Shown: positions 44,982 to 53,559 of the stretch, piece after piece
How the letters are laid out: each line of letters begins with the position of its first letter
How positions within the stretch are numbered: position 1 is the first letter of the stretch
Source: Planktothrix sp. PCC 11201
GTDB lineage: Bacteria; Cyanobacteriota; Cyanobacteriia; Cyanobacteriales; Microcoleaceae
Assembly: GCF_900009135.1 (NCBI RefSeq)
Contig: NZ_LT797701.1
Coordinates: 857,974-921,973, forward strand
Direction: 5' to 3'
Length of the DNA stretch: 64,000 bases
Position numbers and translations under genes: made by a program
Notes under the pieces: generated by a model
The model's input: the letters and a program-made list of their open reading frames with translations, nothing else
What the model was told of the DNA's origin: nothing
Database searches by the model: none

Positions 44982-46043
44982 GTGTGGATAACATCATCGC
45001 TCGATACCATATTAACGCCCACTGCCGTTGCTTTAGGAAACTTTGATGGCTTACATCGGGGCCACCAACAGGTGATTCAGCCGATTTTAAGTGTAAGGCC
45101 GCCAATTGATTCCCGACCACGGACAGAGATGCTTTTAGCTAACCCCGTCGCCCATTTGACGCGGGATACATTCCTATTGGATAGTAATTTGGGAGAATCG
45201 GAACTCGGTTATAGTACGGTCGTCACCTTTCATCCCCATCCTCAAGAATTTTTTACAGGTCAACCCAAAAAGTTACTCACTCCCCTAGATGAAAAAGCGG
45301 AATGGTTGAAAAGAATGGGGGTAAAACAGTTAGTTTTATTACCGTTTGATGAACAAATGGCGGCTTTATCTCCAGTAGAATTTGTGGAAAAGATTTTAAT
45401 TCAAAAGTTACAACCTAATTATATTAGTGTGGGGATTGATTTTCACTTTGGGAAAAAACGGGCTGGAACTGTTAAGGATTTAGAAAAAATTGCCACAAAT
45501 TATGGAATTAAGGTACAAACGGTTCCTTTATATTTATGTGAAAACGGCGAGCGAATTAGTAGTTCAGAAATTCGTATATCCTTAGAACAAGGTGCGATTA
45601 TTCGAGCCAATCAGTTATTAGGCAGATCCTATCATGTAGTTGGGTCGGTGGTTCAGGGTCAACAGTTGGGACGAACTATCGGATTTCCCACTGCTAATTT
45701 ACAATTACCCCCGGAAAAATTCTTACCTCGCTATGGGGTTTATGCCGTAAAAGTATCGGAAATGGGGATGAAATCACTCACAGAAACCGGAGGTGATGCT
45801 AATTTTGAGTTAGTGAATCATCCGGGGGTGATGAATATTGGCTGTCGTCCAACGGTCGCAGGTCAAAAAGTCACCGTGGAGGTTCATCTGTTAGATTGGT
45901 CGGGGGATTTATATGGTAAAACCTTAAATGTTAGCCTAGAAGAATTCCTGCGACCAGAACAGAAATTCTCCTCTTTAGAAGCCCTCAAAACTCAAATTAA
46001 GGCGGATTGTTTACAAGCTAAGGAAATACTAGACCCAATGTAG
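44982..46043 (+). CDS. ribF: Bifunctional riboflavin kinase/FAD synthetase RibF
   Basis: RibF phosphorylates riboflavin to FMN and adenylylates FMN to FAD. The N-terminal nucleotidyltransferase domain has GNFDGLHRGH (about 19-28) and VTFHPHP; the C-terminal kinase domain has GRTIGFPTANLQ with the PTAN metal site and the GVYAVKV strand. At 353 residues it is longer than most: about 28 extra residues lie between the HRGH motif and VTFHPHP (around residues 36-78, including RPRTEMLLANP and RDTFLLDSNLGESELG). The start is GTG at 44982, since no ATG is available before GNFDG. A TGTAGAGACG-type inverted repeat follows the stop. Confidence 0.93.
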   Translation: MWITSSLDTILTPTAVALGNFDGLHRGHQQVIQPILSVRPPIDSRPRTEMLLANPVAHLTRDTFLLDSNLGESELGYSTVVTFHPHPQEFFTGQPKKLLTPLDEKAEWLKRMGVKQLVLLPFDEQMAALSPVEFVEKILIQKLQPNYISVGIDFHFGKKRAGTVKDLEKIATNYGIKVQTVPLYLCENGERISSSEIRISLEQGAIIRANQLLGRSYHVVGSVVQGQQLGRTIGFPTANLQLPPEKFLPRYGVYAVKVSEMGMKSLTETGGDANFELVNHPGVMNIGCRPTVAGQKVTVEVHLLDWSGDLYGKTLNVSLEEFLRPEQKFSSLEALKTQIKADCLQAKEILDPM

Positions 46044-46136
46044 AGACGAGCCACGGCGCGTCTGGTCTTTCTCTCTTTCACCCAGGATTATAATTGACAT
46101 CATTGCATTTTGTCTTACTATCAATAAAAATATCCC

Positions 46137-47045
46137 ATGAAACAAAGAATTGAACATCTAAAACAAAATTTAAGCCGGACAATTGTAGGCAAAGAAGACG
46201 CTATTCGGTTAACGTTAGTCGCGTTATTAGCCGGGGGTCATGCCTTATTAGAAGATGTTCCGGGTGTGGGTAAAACCTTACTCGCAAAATCCCTAGCCCG
46301 TTCGATAGCAGGACAATTTCATCGGATACAATGTACACCGGATTTATTACCTACAGATATCACCGGAACTAATATTTGGAATCCCCGCACTGGGGAATTT
46401 GAATTTTTACCCGGGCCGATTTTTACTAATATTTTATTAACCGATGAAATTAACCGGGCGACACCTCGAACTCAGTCGGCATTATTAGAAGTAATGGAAG
46501 AAAGACAAGTCACCGTTGATGGGGTTTCTCGGTTAGTTCCTAAACCGTTTTTTGTCATCGCAACTCAAAACCCCATTGAATATCAAGGAACCTTTCCCTT
46601 ACCCGAAGCCCAAATGGATAGATTTTTATTATCCTTAACTTTAGGATATCCCAGCGAAGCGGAAGAATTGCAAATGTTACAACGGTTATCGGATGGGATA
46701 ACGGTAGATGATTTAAAACCTTGTATTTCTCAGGATGAGGTATTAGAAATTCAAAATTGGTGTCGTCAAATTAAGATTGAAACCCCATTACAACAGTATA
46801 TTCTAAATTTAGTTAGAGCTACAAGAGAATCAGATGAAATCACTTTAGGAGTGAGTCCTCGGGGTGCTATTTCTTTACATCGAGCCACTCAAGCCTTAGC
46901 CTTTTTATTAGGTAGAGATTATGGCACACCGGATGACGTTAAATACTTAGCGCCCCATGTCTTATCCCATCGTTTAATTCCGGCGGGGGGAAGGCGGGCA
47001 AAAACAATTATTGAACAGTTATTAAGGACAATTACCATACCCTAG
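46137..47045 (+). CDS. MoxR-family AAA+ ATPase
   Basis: A 302-residue ATPase of the MoxR group, which act as chaperones in metal-cofactor insertion or complex assembly. Walker A is GVGKT in EDVPGVGKTLLAKSLA (about residues 38-50), Walker B is LLTDEINRATPR, sensor 1 is ATQNPIEYQGTFPLPEAQ, and sensor 2 lies near SPRGAISLHRA. MoxR genes are usually followed by a DUF58 protein gene; here the stop is followed by repeats and the restriction-modification segment, so the usual partner is missing at this position. That is consistent with insertion of accessory DNA (inference). Confidence 0.93.
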   Translation: MKQRIEHLKQNLSRTIVGKEDAIRLTLVALLAGGHALLEDVPGVGKTLLAKSLARSIAGQFHRIQCTPDLLPTDITGTNIWNPRTGEFEFLPGPIFTNILLTDEINRATPRTQSALLEVMEERQVTVDGVSRLVPKPFFVIATQNPIEYQGTFPLPEAQMDRFLLSLTLGYPSEAEELQMLQRLSDGITVDDLKPCISQDEVLEIQNWCRQIKIETPLQQYILNLVRATRESDEITLGVSPRGAISLHRATQALAFLLGRDYGTPDDVKYLAPHVLSHRLIPAGGRRAKTIIEQLLRTITIP

Positions 47046-47049
47046 TAGT

Positions 47050-47093
47050 GAGCCCTTCAGGGCTCTCTAGGATGCGCTTAAGCGCAACAACAG
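47050..47093. terminator. Hairpins after moxR (GAGCCCTTCAGGGCTC and related repeat)
   Basis: GAGCCCTTCAGGGCTC at 47050-47065 forms a six-base stem five bases after the MoxR stop, followed by GCGCTTAAGCGC and AACAACAG, a partial copy of the palindromic repeat at 25067 and 53560. There is no long T run, so termination is likely but not certain. Confidence 0.5.
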
Positions 47094-47103
47094 ATTATCC
47101 CCA

Positions 47104-47155
47104 AAAGCTCAAATTTATTGAGCTTTAAACTCATGAATTGAGACTAATTTAATCC
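47104..47155 (+). repeat. 52-nt direct repeat, left copy
   Basis: Matches 50623-50675 with one substitution and one single-base indel. It contains an AGCTCAA/TTGAGCT hairpin and CTCATGAATTGAG. The right copy runs straight into a CRISPR-like repeat; this copy does not. The two copies bracket the restriction-modification genes and the ABC permease. Between it and 47556 are a lone MITE end (47228-47239), a 14-base palindrome ATAATGATCATTAT (47272-47285) and a hairpin at 47373. Confidence 0.75.
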
Positions 47156-47372
47156 GGGTGTCTGACGATTCTCTGGGCTAAATCGCCGAAAATCGCCAGA
47201 TTTTCTATGCGCTATATATAGCGTAATTGCGTAAGTCCTGATAAAGTTGAATCTCCCTAGGTTGACTTTCCATAATGATCATTATCGCGATCGCTCATCC
47301 CCCATTTTATCAAAACTATCCATTTTTGAGGCAAATTTTGAGATCTAATTTCTGTGTTGATAACAAAAGCGA

Positions 47373-47400
47373 GTTATTTTAGATAAGAATCTAAAATAAC
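47373..47400. promoter_or_regulatory. Perfect 12-bp inverted repeat upstream of the HindIII-type genes
   Basis: GTTATTTTAGAT and ATCTAAAATAAC flank a four-base AAGA loop, about 156 bases before the restriction gene start. It lacks a T run, so an operator or RNA hairpin is more likely than a terminator. No controller protein gene is seen nearby. Confidence 0.4.
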
Positions 47401-47556
47401 GAAGATTGACGCGAACTAGCTCTTATAGTTTGGTTTATATATTATTGACAGGAAATTAAATATCAGGTATAATTAGGAGTACCTGTTGATAGCACCAATA
47501 CGAAATAAATATTGAGTTAGCTATTCAGAGTTACATGGAAAGTATAAAGGATATTT

Positions 47557-48471
47557 GTGGAAAAATTGATAAGTAAAATTGCAATTAATAGGCGGACTCA
47601 ATGGGTTGAAAAGATTCAACAATTGAGTGGTAAGTTTAGTGATTATTATGAGAATTTAAAACAAGATCTTAGTAATGAAATAAAACAAGAGGGAGTTTCA
47701 GCCCTTATTGATCACTTGCGTCTTTGCGGAAATATTCCAGAGTTGTATGCCCATGATTCCAGTGAAGAAAAATTATATGCAAAATATACTGACTCATTGT
47801 TGGCTGAAGTATTTAAAGCTGTAGGTCTAAGAAGTCACGTTATAACAGAAAGAGCAGATGCAGCAGATGTCGAAGTTTTTGCTAAATCCTATAGTTTTGT
47901 AGCAGATGCAAAGTCTTTCCGACTTAGTAGAACTGCTAAAAACCAAAAGGATTTTAAAATCCAGAACATGGATCGCTGGAAGCATGGTAAAAACTATGCC
48001 ATGGTGGTTTGTCCAATTTATCAATTGCCAAACCAATCTAGCCAAATTTATGAACAATCTAGCTCAGTAAATGTGTGCATATTTACATACTCTCATTTAG
48101 CTATGTTGCTTCGATTTTCTCTAGTTCAAAAAGAACCAAATATAGAAAATATCATTCAAGAAGTATTCCAAATAATTACAACCTTAAATCCATCTAAAAA
48201 TGCGTCTAATTATTGGCTTGCCGTCAATAAAACCATCTTAAATTCTTCCCAAATCATAGAAAATCTATGGAAAGAAGAAAAGCAAGCAGCCGTTGAGTCT
48301 ATTGAGGTTGCGAAACAAGAAGCTCTCAAATTTCTTGCCGATGAAAGAGAGAAAATAATGCGGATGACCCATGAAGAAGCTCTGCGGGAACTTATAAAAG
48401 TTTATAAAATTGAAAATAAAATCAAAATAATCAACTCTGTCACAGATAGCAAAATTCTTGAAATCAGGTAA
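47557..48471 (+). CDS. HindIII-family type II restriction endonuclease
   Basis: A 304-residue nuclease closely related to HindIII. The diagnostic segment VADAKSFRLSRTAKNQKDFK, with Asp and Lys of the PD-(D/E)xK centre, matches what I recall of HindIII nearly residue for residue; the preceding ADAADVEVFAKSYS and following KNYAMVVCPIYQLP regions also fit. The expected recognition site is AAGCTT, inferred from homology. The start is GTG at 47557 with AAAGG upstream. The methyltransferase gene begins seven bases after the stop. Base composition is AT-rich compared with petC-petA, in line with horizontal acquisition. The C-terminal 60 residues form a Lys/Glu-rich helix. Confidence 0.93.
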   Translation: MEKLISKIAINRRTQWVEKIQQLSGKFSDYYENLKQDLSNEIKQEGVSALIDHLRLCGNIPELYAHDSSEEKLYAKYTDSLLAEVFKAVGLRSHVITERADAADVEVFAKSYSFVADAKSFRLSRTAKNQKDFKIQNMDRWKHGKNYAMVVCPIYQLPNQSSQIYEQSSSVNVCIFTYSHLAMLLRFSLVQKEPNIENIIQEVFQIITTLNPSKNASNYWLAVNKTILNSSQIIENLWKEEKQAAVESIEVAKQEALKFLADEREKIMRMTHEEALRELIKVYKIENKIKIINSVTDSKILEIR

Positions 48472-48478
48472 CTAATCA

Positions 48479-49342
48479 ATGAGTATAACTGAATTTATTA
48501 ATAAAATAGTTCAAGGAGATTGTATAGAAGTGATGAAAAACTTCGAGAATGACTGTATTGATATGGTCTTAACGTCCCCTCCTTATGATAACCTGAGAAA
48601 ATATAAAGGTTTTGTCTTTCCCTTTGAAGATATTGCTAGAGAACTATACCGTGTAATTAAACCAGGAGGCGTTATAGTTTGGGTGGTTGCTGACGCCACG
48701 ATTGAGGGAAGTGAAACCGCAACTAGCTTTAAACAGGCGATCTTTTTTAAAGAAATTGGTTTCAATCTTCATGATACCATGATTTTTAGAAAAAGAAATC
48801 CTATTCCTCAAATTTATCGACGGAGATATAGTAATGAATTTGAATATATGTTTGTTTTTAGTAAAGGTCAGGTTGCCACCCATAACGCCCTAATGGTAGA
48901 CTGTTTGCACGCCGGATTAGAACTGAATGGCACAACCTATAAAAATTATTCAAAAGATGATCAAAAACGTTCAAAAATGGCAAAACCTGTAAAGAATCAA
49001 AAAATTAAAGGGAATATTTGGGAATATGTGGTGGGAAAAAATCTCGAAGATCAAGAAGCAAAAAATCACCCCGCGCCCTTTCCCTGTGAATTAGCTCGGG
49101 ATCATATTTATTCTTGGTCAAATACTGGGGATTTAATTCTTGATCCGATGTGTGGAAGTGGGACAACTTGCAAAGTTGCTCAACAAATGGGGAGAAATTT
49201 TATTGGGATTGATATGAGTCCAGAATACTGTGAAATGGCGAGAAATCGGATTGAAAAATTCGATGGATTCCAGTTGCAATTGCCCCTAGATTCCATCGAA
49301 TTGAATCAAAATTCTATTCCGTCATCACCCCAATTGTCCTAA
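48479..49342 (+). CDS. DNA adenine methyltransferase (HindIII-type)
   Basis: A 287-residue modification enzyme that would protect host DNA from the adjacent nuclease, probably by N6-methylating adenine in AAGCTT. The catalytic motif IV is TSPPYDN near residue 36-42, and the AdoMet motif I comes late as LDPMCGSGTTC (about residue 222). With catalytic motif first and AdoMet motif last, this is the beta arrangement, as in M.HindIII. FIGIDMSPEYCEMA follows. It is coupled to the restriction gene with a seven-base gap. Its last four bases overlap the end of the convergent permease gene. Confidence 0.92.
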   Translation: MSITEFINKIVQGDCIEVMKNFENDCIDMVLTSPPYDNLRKYKGFVFPFEDIARELYRVIKPGGVIVWVVADATIEGSETATSFKQAIFFKEIGFNLHDTMIFRKRNPIPQIYRRRYSNEFEYMFVFSKGQVATHNALMVDCLHAGLELNGTTYKNYSKDDQKRSKMAKPVKNQKIKGNIWEYVVGKNLEDQEAKNHPAPFPCELARDHIYSWSNTGDLILDPMCGSGTTCKVAQQMGRNFIGIDMSPEYCEMARNRIEKFDGFQLQLPLDSIELNQNSIPSSPQLS

Positions 49343-50364
49343 TATCTAATTCTCGGATCAATACAGGCATTCAGAACATCAATTAGAATACTCGCAACCA
49401 CAACAATTGCCGCAAAAAAGACAACAATTCCCTGCACTGTGGGATAATCTCGGAAACTAATGGCTTCATATAACCGATTAGCTAATCCCGGCCAAGAAAA
49501 GGTTACTTCCGTTAAAATTGCGCCCCCTAATAACGCTGCAAAAGTTAAACCTAACACCGTAATTACCGGAATCATGGCATTTTTTAAAGCATGGGCTAAA
49601 ACAATTCTTAATTCGGGAATTCCTCTAGCTCTAGCCGCTTCCACATAATCCGCTTTTAAGGTTTGTTTGAGGTTAACTCGCACAATTCTTTCAAAAATAC
49701 CACTTAATAATAACCCCAAGGTTAAAGAAGGTAAACAGAGGTAATAAAGTGCGACTCCTAACTGCATTAAATTTCCTGTAAATAAACTATCCAAGGTATA
49801 TAAACCACTCCAACCTTCAGGAGTAGGAATAGTCACCGGAAATCGAGTGCCCAGGGGAAACCAACCCAACTGCACGGCAAAAATTAATTGCAACAACATC
49901 CCCGCCCAAAAAGGCGGAATTGCATAGGTAATAATTCCGAATAAACGGCCCCCCGTGTCCCAAATCGTATCGGGATGGGACGCCGCCACCGCCCCCACGG
50001 TAATTCCCACGGCCAAGGCCACGATCATGCTAAATAAAGCCAGTTCAACCGTTGCGGGAAAGTGATTTTGAATAATTTGCCAAACCGTTTCCCCGCGACT
50101 GGTCAGGGAGGTGCCCAAATCCAGATGCAGGAGTTTCCCCATATAATCAAAATATTGTTGCGACAGGGAACCATTTAACCCCAATTGCGATCGCAGGGCT
50201 TCCTTGGCGGCGGCCGGAGCCCTGGGGCCAAGAATTGCATCCACCGGGTCACCAGGCGTGGCGCGTAACAGCAAAAAAACCACCGTGGTAATTGTCCACA
50301 ACATTAAAGGGGCTAATAGTAAACGACTAAAAACGTAATATTGTAAAGCTTTAGAACGAGACAT
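49339..50364 (-). CDS. Peptide/nickel-type ABC transporter permease (DppB/OppB-like)
   Basis: A 341-residue inner-membrane permease with about six helices. It opens with the family pattern YYVFSRLLLAPLMLWTITTVVFLLLRATPGDP. The cytoplasmic EAA loop is EAARARGIPELRIVLAHALKNA, and the end DVLNACIDPRIRY is typical of DppB. It would pair with a DppC-type permease, ATPases and a binding protein to import peptides or similar solutes; none of these is encoded next to it. Cyanobacterial dipeptide transporter genes are often scattered, so this need not be a defect. It shares its 3' end by four bases with the methyltransferase gene. Confidence 0.92.
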   Translation of the reverse strand: MSRSKALQYYVFSRLLLAPLMLWTITTVVFLLLRATPGDPVDAILGPRAPAAAKEALRSQLGLNGSLSQQYFDYMGKLLHLDLGTSLTSRGETVWQIIQNHFPATVELALFSMIVALAVGITVGAVAASHPDTIWDTGGRLFGIITYAIPPFWAGMLLQLIFAVQLGWFPLGTRFPVTIPTPEGWSGLYTLDSLFTGNLMQLGVALYYLCLPSLTLGLLLSGIFERIVRVNLKQTLKADYVEAARARGIPELRIVLAHALKNAMIPVITVLGLTFAALLGGAILTEVTFSWPGLANRLYEAISFRDYPTVQGIVVFFAAIVVVASILIDVLNACIDPRIRY

Positions 50365-50622
50365 AATCGACTAAAAATCACTTTATACTTATAGTAAAGC
50401 CTCTGGATCAATAAACTTACAATTCACCCAAAATAAAAAATAATTACCCTATTACAGTGAGGGAGGAGGGAGATAGTCAATATTTGCCAAAGCAAAATTT
50501 AGCATTTCTTCTGCCCGATCTATTGTTTGTAATGTGTCCATGTACAAAAGCAATTAGACAAAAGGTTTTCTTCAAAAATCGAACTCGTGCATCGTCAATA
50601 ATATATTTAAATATCCGTTTTT

Positions 50623-50675
50623 AAAGCTAAAATTTATTGAGCTTTAAAACTCATGAATTGAGACTAATTTAATCC
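50623..50675 (+). repeat. 52-nt direct repeat, right copy
   Basis: Near-identical to 47104-47155. Its last 19 bases overlap the first CRISPR-like repeat. The distance between copies is about 3.5 kb. The preceding 50365-50622 stretch, upstream of the permease, shows nothing I can identify. Confidence 0.75.
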
Positions 50676-50767
50676 CGCTTGCGGGACGGAAACGCGTCCC
50701 AAATGAAATAGAGCCTCCGGCCCATTCTGACTTTCAATTATAATAATCCCGCTTGCGGGACTGAAAC
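50657..50767 (+). CRISPR. Two-repeat CRISPR-like relic
   Basis: A 37-base repeat at 50731-50767 begins CTTTCAATTATAATAATCCC and ends GCTTGCGGGACTGAAAC. A second at 50657-50693 matches it at 28 of 37 positions, with the 3' 24 bases nearly identical and the 5' part degenerate. The spacer between them is 37 bases (50694-50730). The CTTTC start, CCCGC/GCGGG stem and GAAAC end are typical of cyanobacterial CRISPR repeats. No cas gene lies in the window and no third repeat follows. GGGACG/CGTCCC at the first repeat-spacer junction could form a hairpin, which is an alternative explanation. 50768-50940 is otherwise the petC upstream region. Confidence 0.5.
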
Positions 50768-50940
50768 AAAGGAAGACACCCAATAAACATGGGCGCAAAT
50801 AATGTGATAATGCTTATTGAAGGAAGATCGGGCTTGCCGTCATTCAATCGAGTGAGTCAGATGTTCAACTAAATTCAGTAGATTAACGGCTTCTTTGCCC
50901 AGTATATAAGTAACAATCACACAGACAAGCTGCGTCAGTT

Positions 50941-51480
50941 ATGACTCAAATTTCAGTAACCTCCGATGCTCCCAGTATGGGGCGTCGTCAATTCATGAAC
51001 TTACTGACCTTCGGTACAGTTACAGGCGTTGCTGTCGGGGCGCTGTATCCGGTGATCAAATATTTTCTGCCTCCTTCTAGCGGTGCGGCTGGTGGTGGCG
51101 TCACGGCTAAAGATGCTCTGGGTAACGATGTTATCGTCAGTGAATTTTTATCCAGCCATAAACCCGGCGACCGGGTTTTAGCCCAAGGATTAAAAGGCGA
51201 CCCCACCTATATGGTGATTGAATCCGATTCCACCTTAGCCGAATATGGAATCAATGCGGTTTGTACCCACTTAGGGTGCGTTGTCCCCTGGAATGCCAGC
51301 GAAAACAAATTTATGTGTCCCTGTCACGGCTCTCAATATAACGCCGAAGGCAAAGTTGTTCGCGGGCCAGCACCGTTATCCTTACCCCTGGTTCACGCCA
51401 CGGTTACGGATGACAAATTGAGCTTTACAACCTGGACAGAAACCGATTTCCGCACGGGTGAAAATCCCTGGTGGTCTTAA
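50941..51480 (+). CDS. petC: Cytochrome b6f Rieske iron-sulfur protein
   Basis: PetC carries electrons from plastoquinol to cytochrome f in the thylakoid cytochrome b6f complex. The 179-residue protein has an N-terminal membrane helix (about 20-42) after [10 protein letters not shown], a Gly-rich hinge (SSGAAGGGV), and the 2Fe-2S ligands in [11 protein letters not shown] and CPCHGSQYN, with both disulfide cysteines present. The twin-Arg RRQF is consistent with Tat-dependent insertion as known for Rieske proteins. petA follows 102 bases later in the standard cyanobacterial petCA order. Confidence 0.98.
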   Translation: MTQISVTSDAPSMGRRQFMNLLTFGTVTGVAVGALYPVIKYFLPPSSGAAGGGVTAKDALGNDVIVSEFLSSHKPGDRVLAQGLKGDPTYMVIESDSTLAEYGINAVCTHLGCVVPWNASENKFMCPCHGSQYNAEGKVVRGPAPLSLPLVHATVTDDKLSFTTWTETDFRTGENPWWS

Positions 51481-51582
51481 TAAATTTTAAATTCTAGGAT
51501 TTTAGATTTTAGATAAATACCTGAAATCTAAACTCTGTGATCATTGATTCTGTTGACTTTAACCAGAAATAGAACATTAGTA

Positions 51583-52566
51583 ATGCAACCAATTGATCAA
51601 TTAGTAAAAATGCCTCGTTTGCGGGCTTGGAAAATCCTTTGGGTTGCCGTAGCAACGGTTGCTTTCTTCCTAACCAGTGATTTTGCCCTACCCCAGTCAG
51701 CGGCGGCCTATCCATTTTGGGCGCAAGAAACCGCTCCCCTAACTCCCCGGGAAGCCACAGGACGGATTGTTTGTGCCAACTGTCACTTAGCCGCAAAATC
51801 TACAGAAATTGAAGTTCCCCATTCGGTTTTACCGGATACTGTTTTTAAAGCGGTTGTTAAAATCCCCTACGATACCAACATTCAGCAGGTCACGGCTGAT
51901 GGTAGCAAAGGTGGTTTAAACGTCGGTGCGGTGTTAATGCTGCCCGAAGGCTTTAAAATTGCTCCTGAAGATCGGATTCCTGAAGAATGGAAGGAAGAAA
52001 TTGGTGATTTGTACTTCCAACCCTATCGGGAAGATCAAGAAAATGTGGTGATTGTTGGGCCATTACCTGGAGAAGAACATCAAGAAATTATCTTCCCAGT
52101 GTTGTCTCCTAACCCCGAAACGGATAAATCCGTTCACTATGGTAAATTTGCTATTCATGTCGGTGGAAACCGAGGTCGCGGTCAAGTCTATCCGGCCGGA
52201 AACTCTAGCAATAATACCGTTTATAAAGCCTCTGCTGCTGGAACCGTTACCCAGGTAACAACGGACGCAGAATCGGGTTCTCAAGTGACCATTCAAAAGG
52301 CTGACGGTCAAACCGTTGTCGATGAAATTCCCCTTGGCCCTTCTGTGATTGTTTCTGAAGGTCAAACCGTTGCAGTCGGTGATCTGTTAACCAATAACCC
52401 CAACGTGGGCGGTTTTGGTCAACATGATACCGAAATTGTTCTGCAAAGTTCTACTCGTGTTACTGGCTTAATTGCCTTTATCGCTTTGGTGATGTTAGCT
52501 CAAGTGATGCTGGTGATGAAGAAGAAACAAATTGAGAAAGTGCAAGCGGCTGAAATGAATTTCTAA
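51583..52566 (+). CDS. petA: Cytochrome f
   Basis: The c-type cytochrome of the b6f complex, passing electrons to plastocyanin or cytochrome c6. A signal peptide ends in ALPQSAAA, so the mature protein begins YPFWAQ, where Tyr1 is an axial haem ligand. The haem site is CANCH. A C-terminal helix ([17 protein letters not shown]) anchors it, followed by a short basic stromal-side tail. I chose ATG 51583 (MQPIDQ, 327 residues); an in-frame TTG at 51544 and ATG at 51610 are alternatives, all giving the same mature protein. A strong hairpin with a T-rich tract follows the stop. Confidence 0.97.
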   Translation: MQPIDQLVKMPRLRAWKILWVAVATVAFFLTSDFALPQSAAAYPFWAQETAPLTPREATGRIVCANCHLAAKSTEIEVPHSVLPDTVFKAVVKIPYDTNIQQVTADGSKGGLNVGAVLMLPEGFKIAPEDRIPEEWKEEIGDLYFQPYREDQENVVIVGPLPGEEHQEIIFPVLSPNPETDKSVHYGKFAIHVGGNRGRGQVYPAGNSSNNTVYKASAAGTVTQVTTDAESGSQVTIQKADGQTVVDEIPLGPSVIVSEGQTVAVGDLLTNNPNVGGFGQHDTEIVLQSSTRVTGLIAFIALVMLAQVMLVMKKKQIEKVQAAEMNF

Positions 52567-52595
52567 CTTTTGAATCATTTTGATGCTTTCAACCT

Positions 52596-52627
52596 TTGTA
52601 GAGACGTTAAATTTAGCGTCTCTACAA
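52596..52627 (+). terminator. Terminator of petC-petA
   Basis: TTGTAGAGACG and CGTCTCTACAA form a perfect 11-base stem with a 10-base loop, followed by CTGTTTTTATT. It is 29 bases after the petA stop. The TGTAGAGACG arm also occurs after ribF near 46042, so the hairpin belongs to a dispersed repeat used at gene ends. Confidence 0.75.
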
Positions 52628-52687
52628 CTGTTTTTATTCTTCTTTGTGTCTTTGTATCTTTGTGGTTAAATTAGGCTTGAAAATATT

Positions 52688-53533
52688 ATGTCAATTACTA
52701 AAAACGAGATTAAAGTCGGATCTTTAGATTGGTTTTATCGGGAAACAAATCCCGAAACTAATGATAAAATTCCCGTGGTATTTTTGCATGGATTAGTTTC
52801 TCAGAGTTATAGTTGGTTGGTGATTTTAGATGAATTAGAAAAACAGGGATATCGGGCGATCGCACCGGACTGGATCGGTTCTGGATATTCAGGAAAACCA
52901 GATAAACGGGATTTTGACTATACTCCCGATGCCTTTATTCAAGGGTTAGGAGAATTTTTAGAACAATTAAAAATAGAAAAATTTTATTTAGTTGTTCAAG
53001 GGTTTTTAGGTTCGGTCGGATTACAATATGCCCTCCGTCATCCTGAACAAATTGAAAAATTAATTATCCTGAACACCCCGATTTCTACCTCGGCTAAACT
53101 CCCCTGGAAATTACAACAAATGGCCTTACCTTTTGTGGGAGATATGATTACTCAAGATCCTTTATTAGTAGATAGAACTTTAGAAGGTGGCAGTAAATAT
53201 GTGATTGAGGATAAGGTTTTAGAAGTTTATCGGAGTCCGTTTTTAAAAGCCTCTGCCGCCGGGCGATCGCTCTTAGCAACCTTAAAAAACTTACGTTTAA
53301 AAGATGCTATGATTGAAATAGAATCTGGCTTTAAAAATTGGGATCGCCCAACTCAAATTATTTGGGGATTAATTGATCCTTGGTTAAATTTTGCCGACGT
53401 AGAAACCTTTGCCAAAGGGATTTCTGATATTGAAATTGTCACCTTAGAAAAAGCCGGACATTATCCCCAAGAACATTGGCCAAAAGAAATTAGTGAAGCC
53501 CTAATATTATTTTTGCGGAAAACAGTAGTTTAA
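52688..53533 (+). CDS. Alpha/beta-fold hydrolase, nucleophile apparently missing
   Basis: A 281-residue protein with the hydrolase fold: oxyanion-loop HGLVSQSYSW, strand and PDWIGSGYSG, late-strand Asp region WGLIDPWLNF and C-terminal His in KAGHYPQ. It is closest in look to haloalkane dehalogenase and epoxide hydrolase-like cyanobacterial proteins. At the nucleophile elbow, where relatives have GxSxG or QDWG, it reads VVQGFLGS, so no Ser, Asp or Cys is at that place. It may be inactive as a hydrolase or use another chemistry. It stands alone between two terminator-type hairpins. Confidence 0.82.
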   Translation: MSITKNEIKVGSLDWFYRETNPETNDKIPVVFLHGLVSQSYSWLVILDELEKQGYRAIAPDWIGSGYSGKPDKRDFDYTPDAFIQGLGEFLEQLKIEKFYLVVQGFLGSVGLQYALRHPEQIEKLIILNTPISTSAKLPWKLQQMALPFVGDMITQDPLLVDRTLEGGSKYVIEDKVLEVYRSPFLKASAAGRSLLATLKNLRLKDAMIEIESGFKNWDRPTQIIWGLIDPWLNFADVETFAKGISDIEIVTLEKAGHYPQEHWPKEISEALILFLRKTVV

Positions 53534-53559
53534 GATTATCAACCCCAAAAACCCCCCCG

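Noticed and set aside
47272..47285. ATAATGATCATTAT as a Fur- or Zur-type box
   Set aside because: Resembles half of such boxes but lies far from any start codon and no iron or zinc gene is next to it.
47557..49342. Depletion of AAGCTT in the window as support for HindIII specificity
   Set aside because: Several AAGCTT sites are visible (for example near 56999 and 60576); I did not count all and cannot claim depletion.
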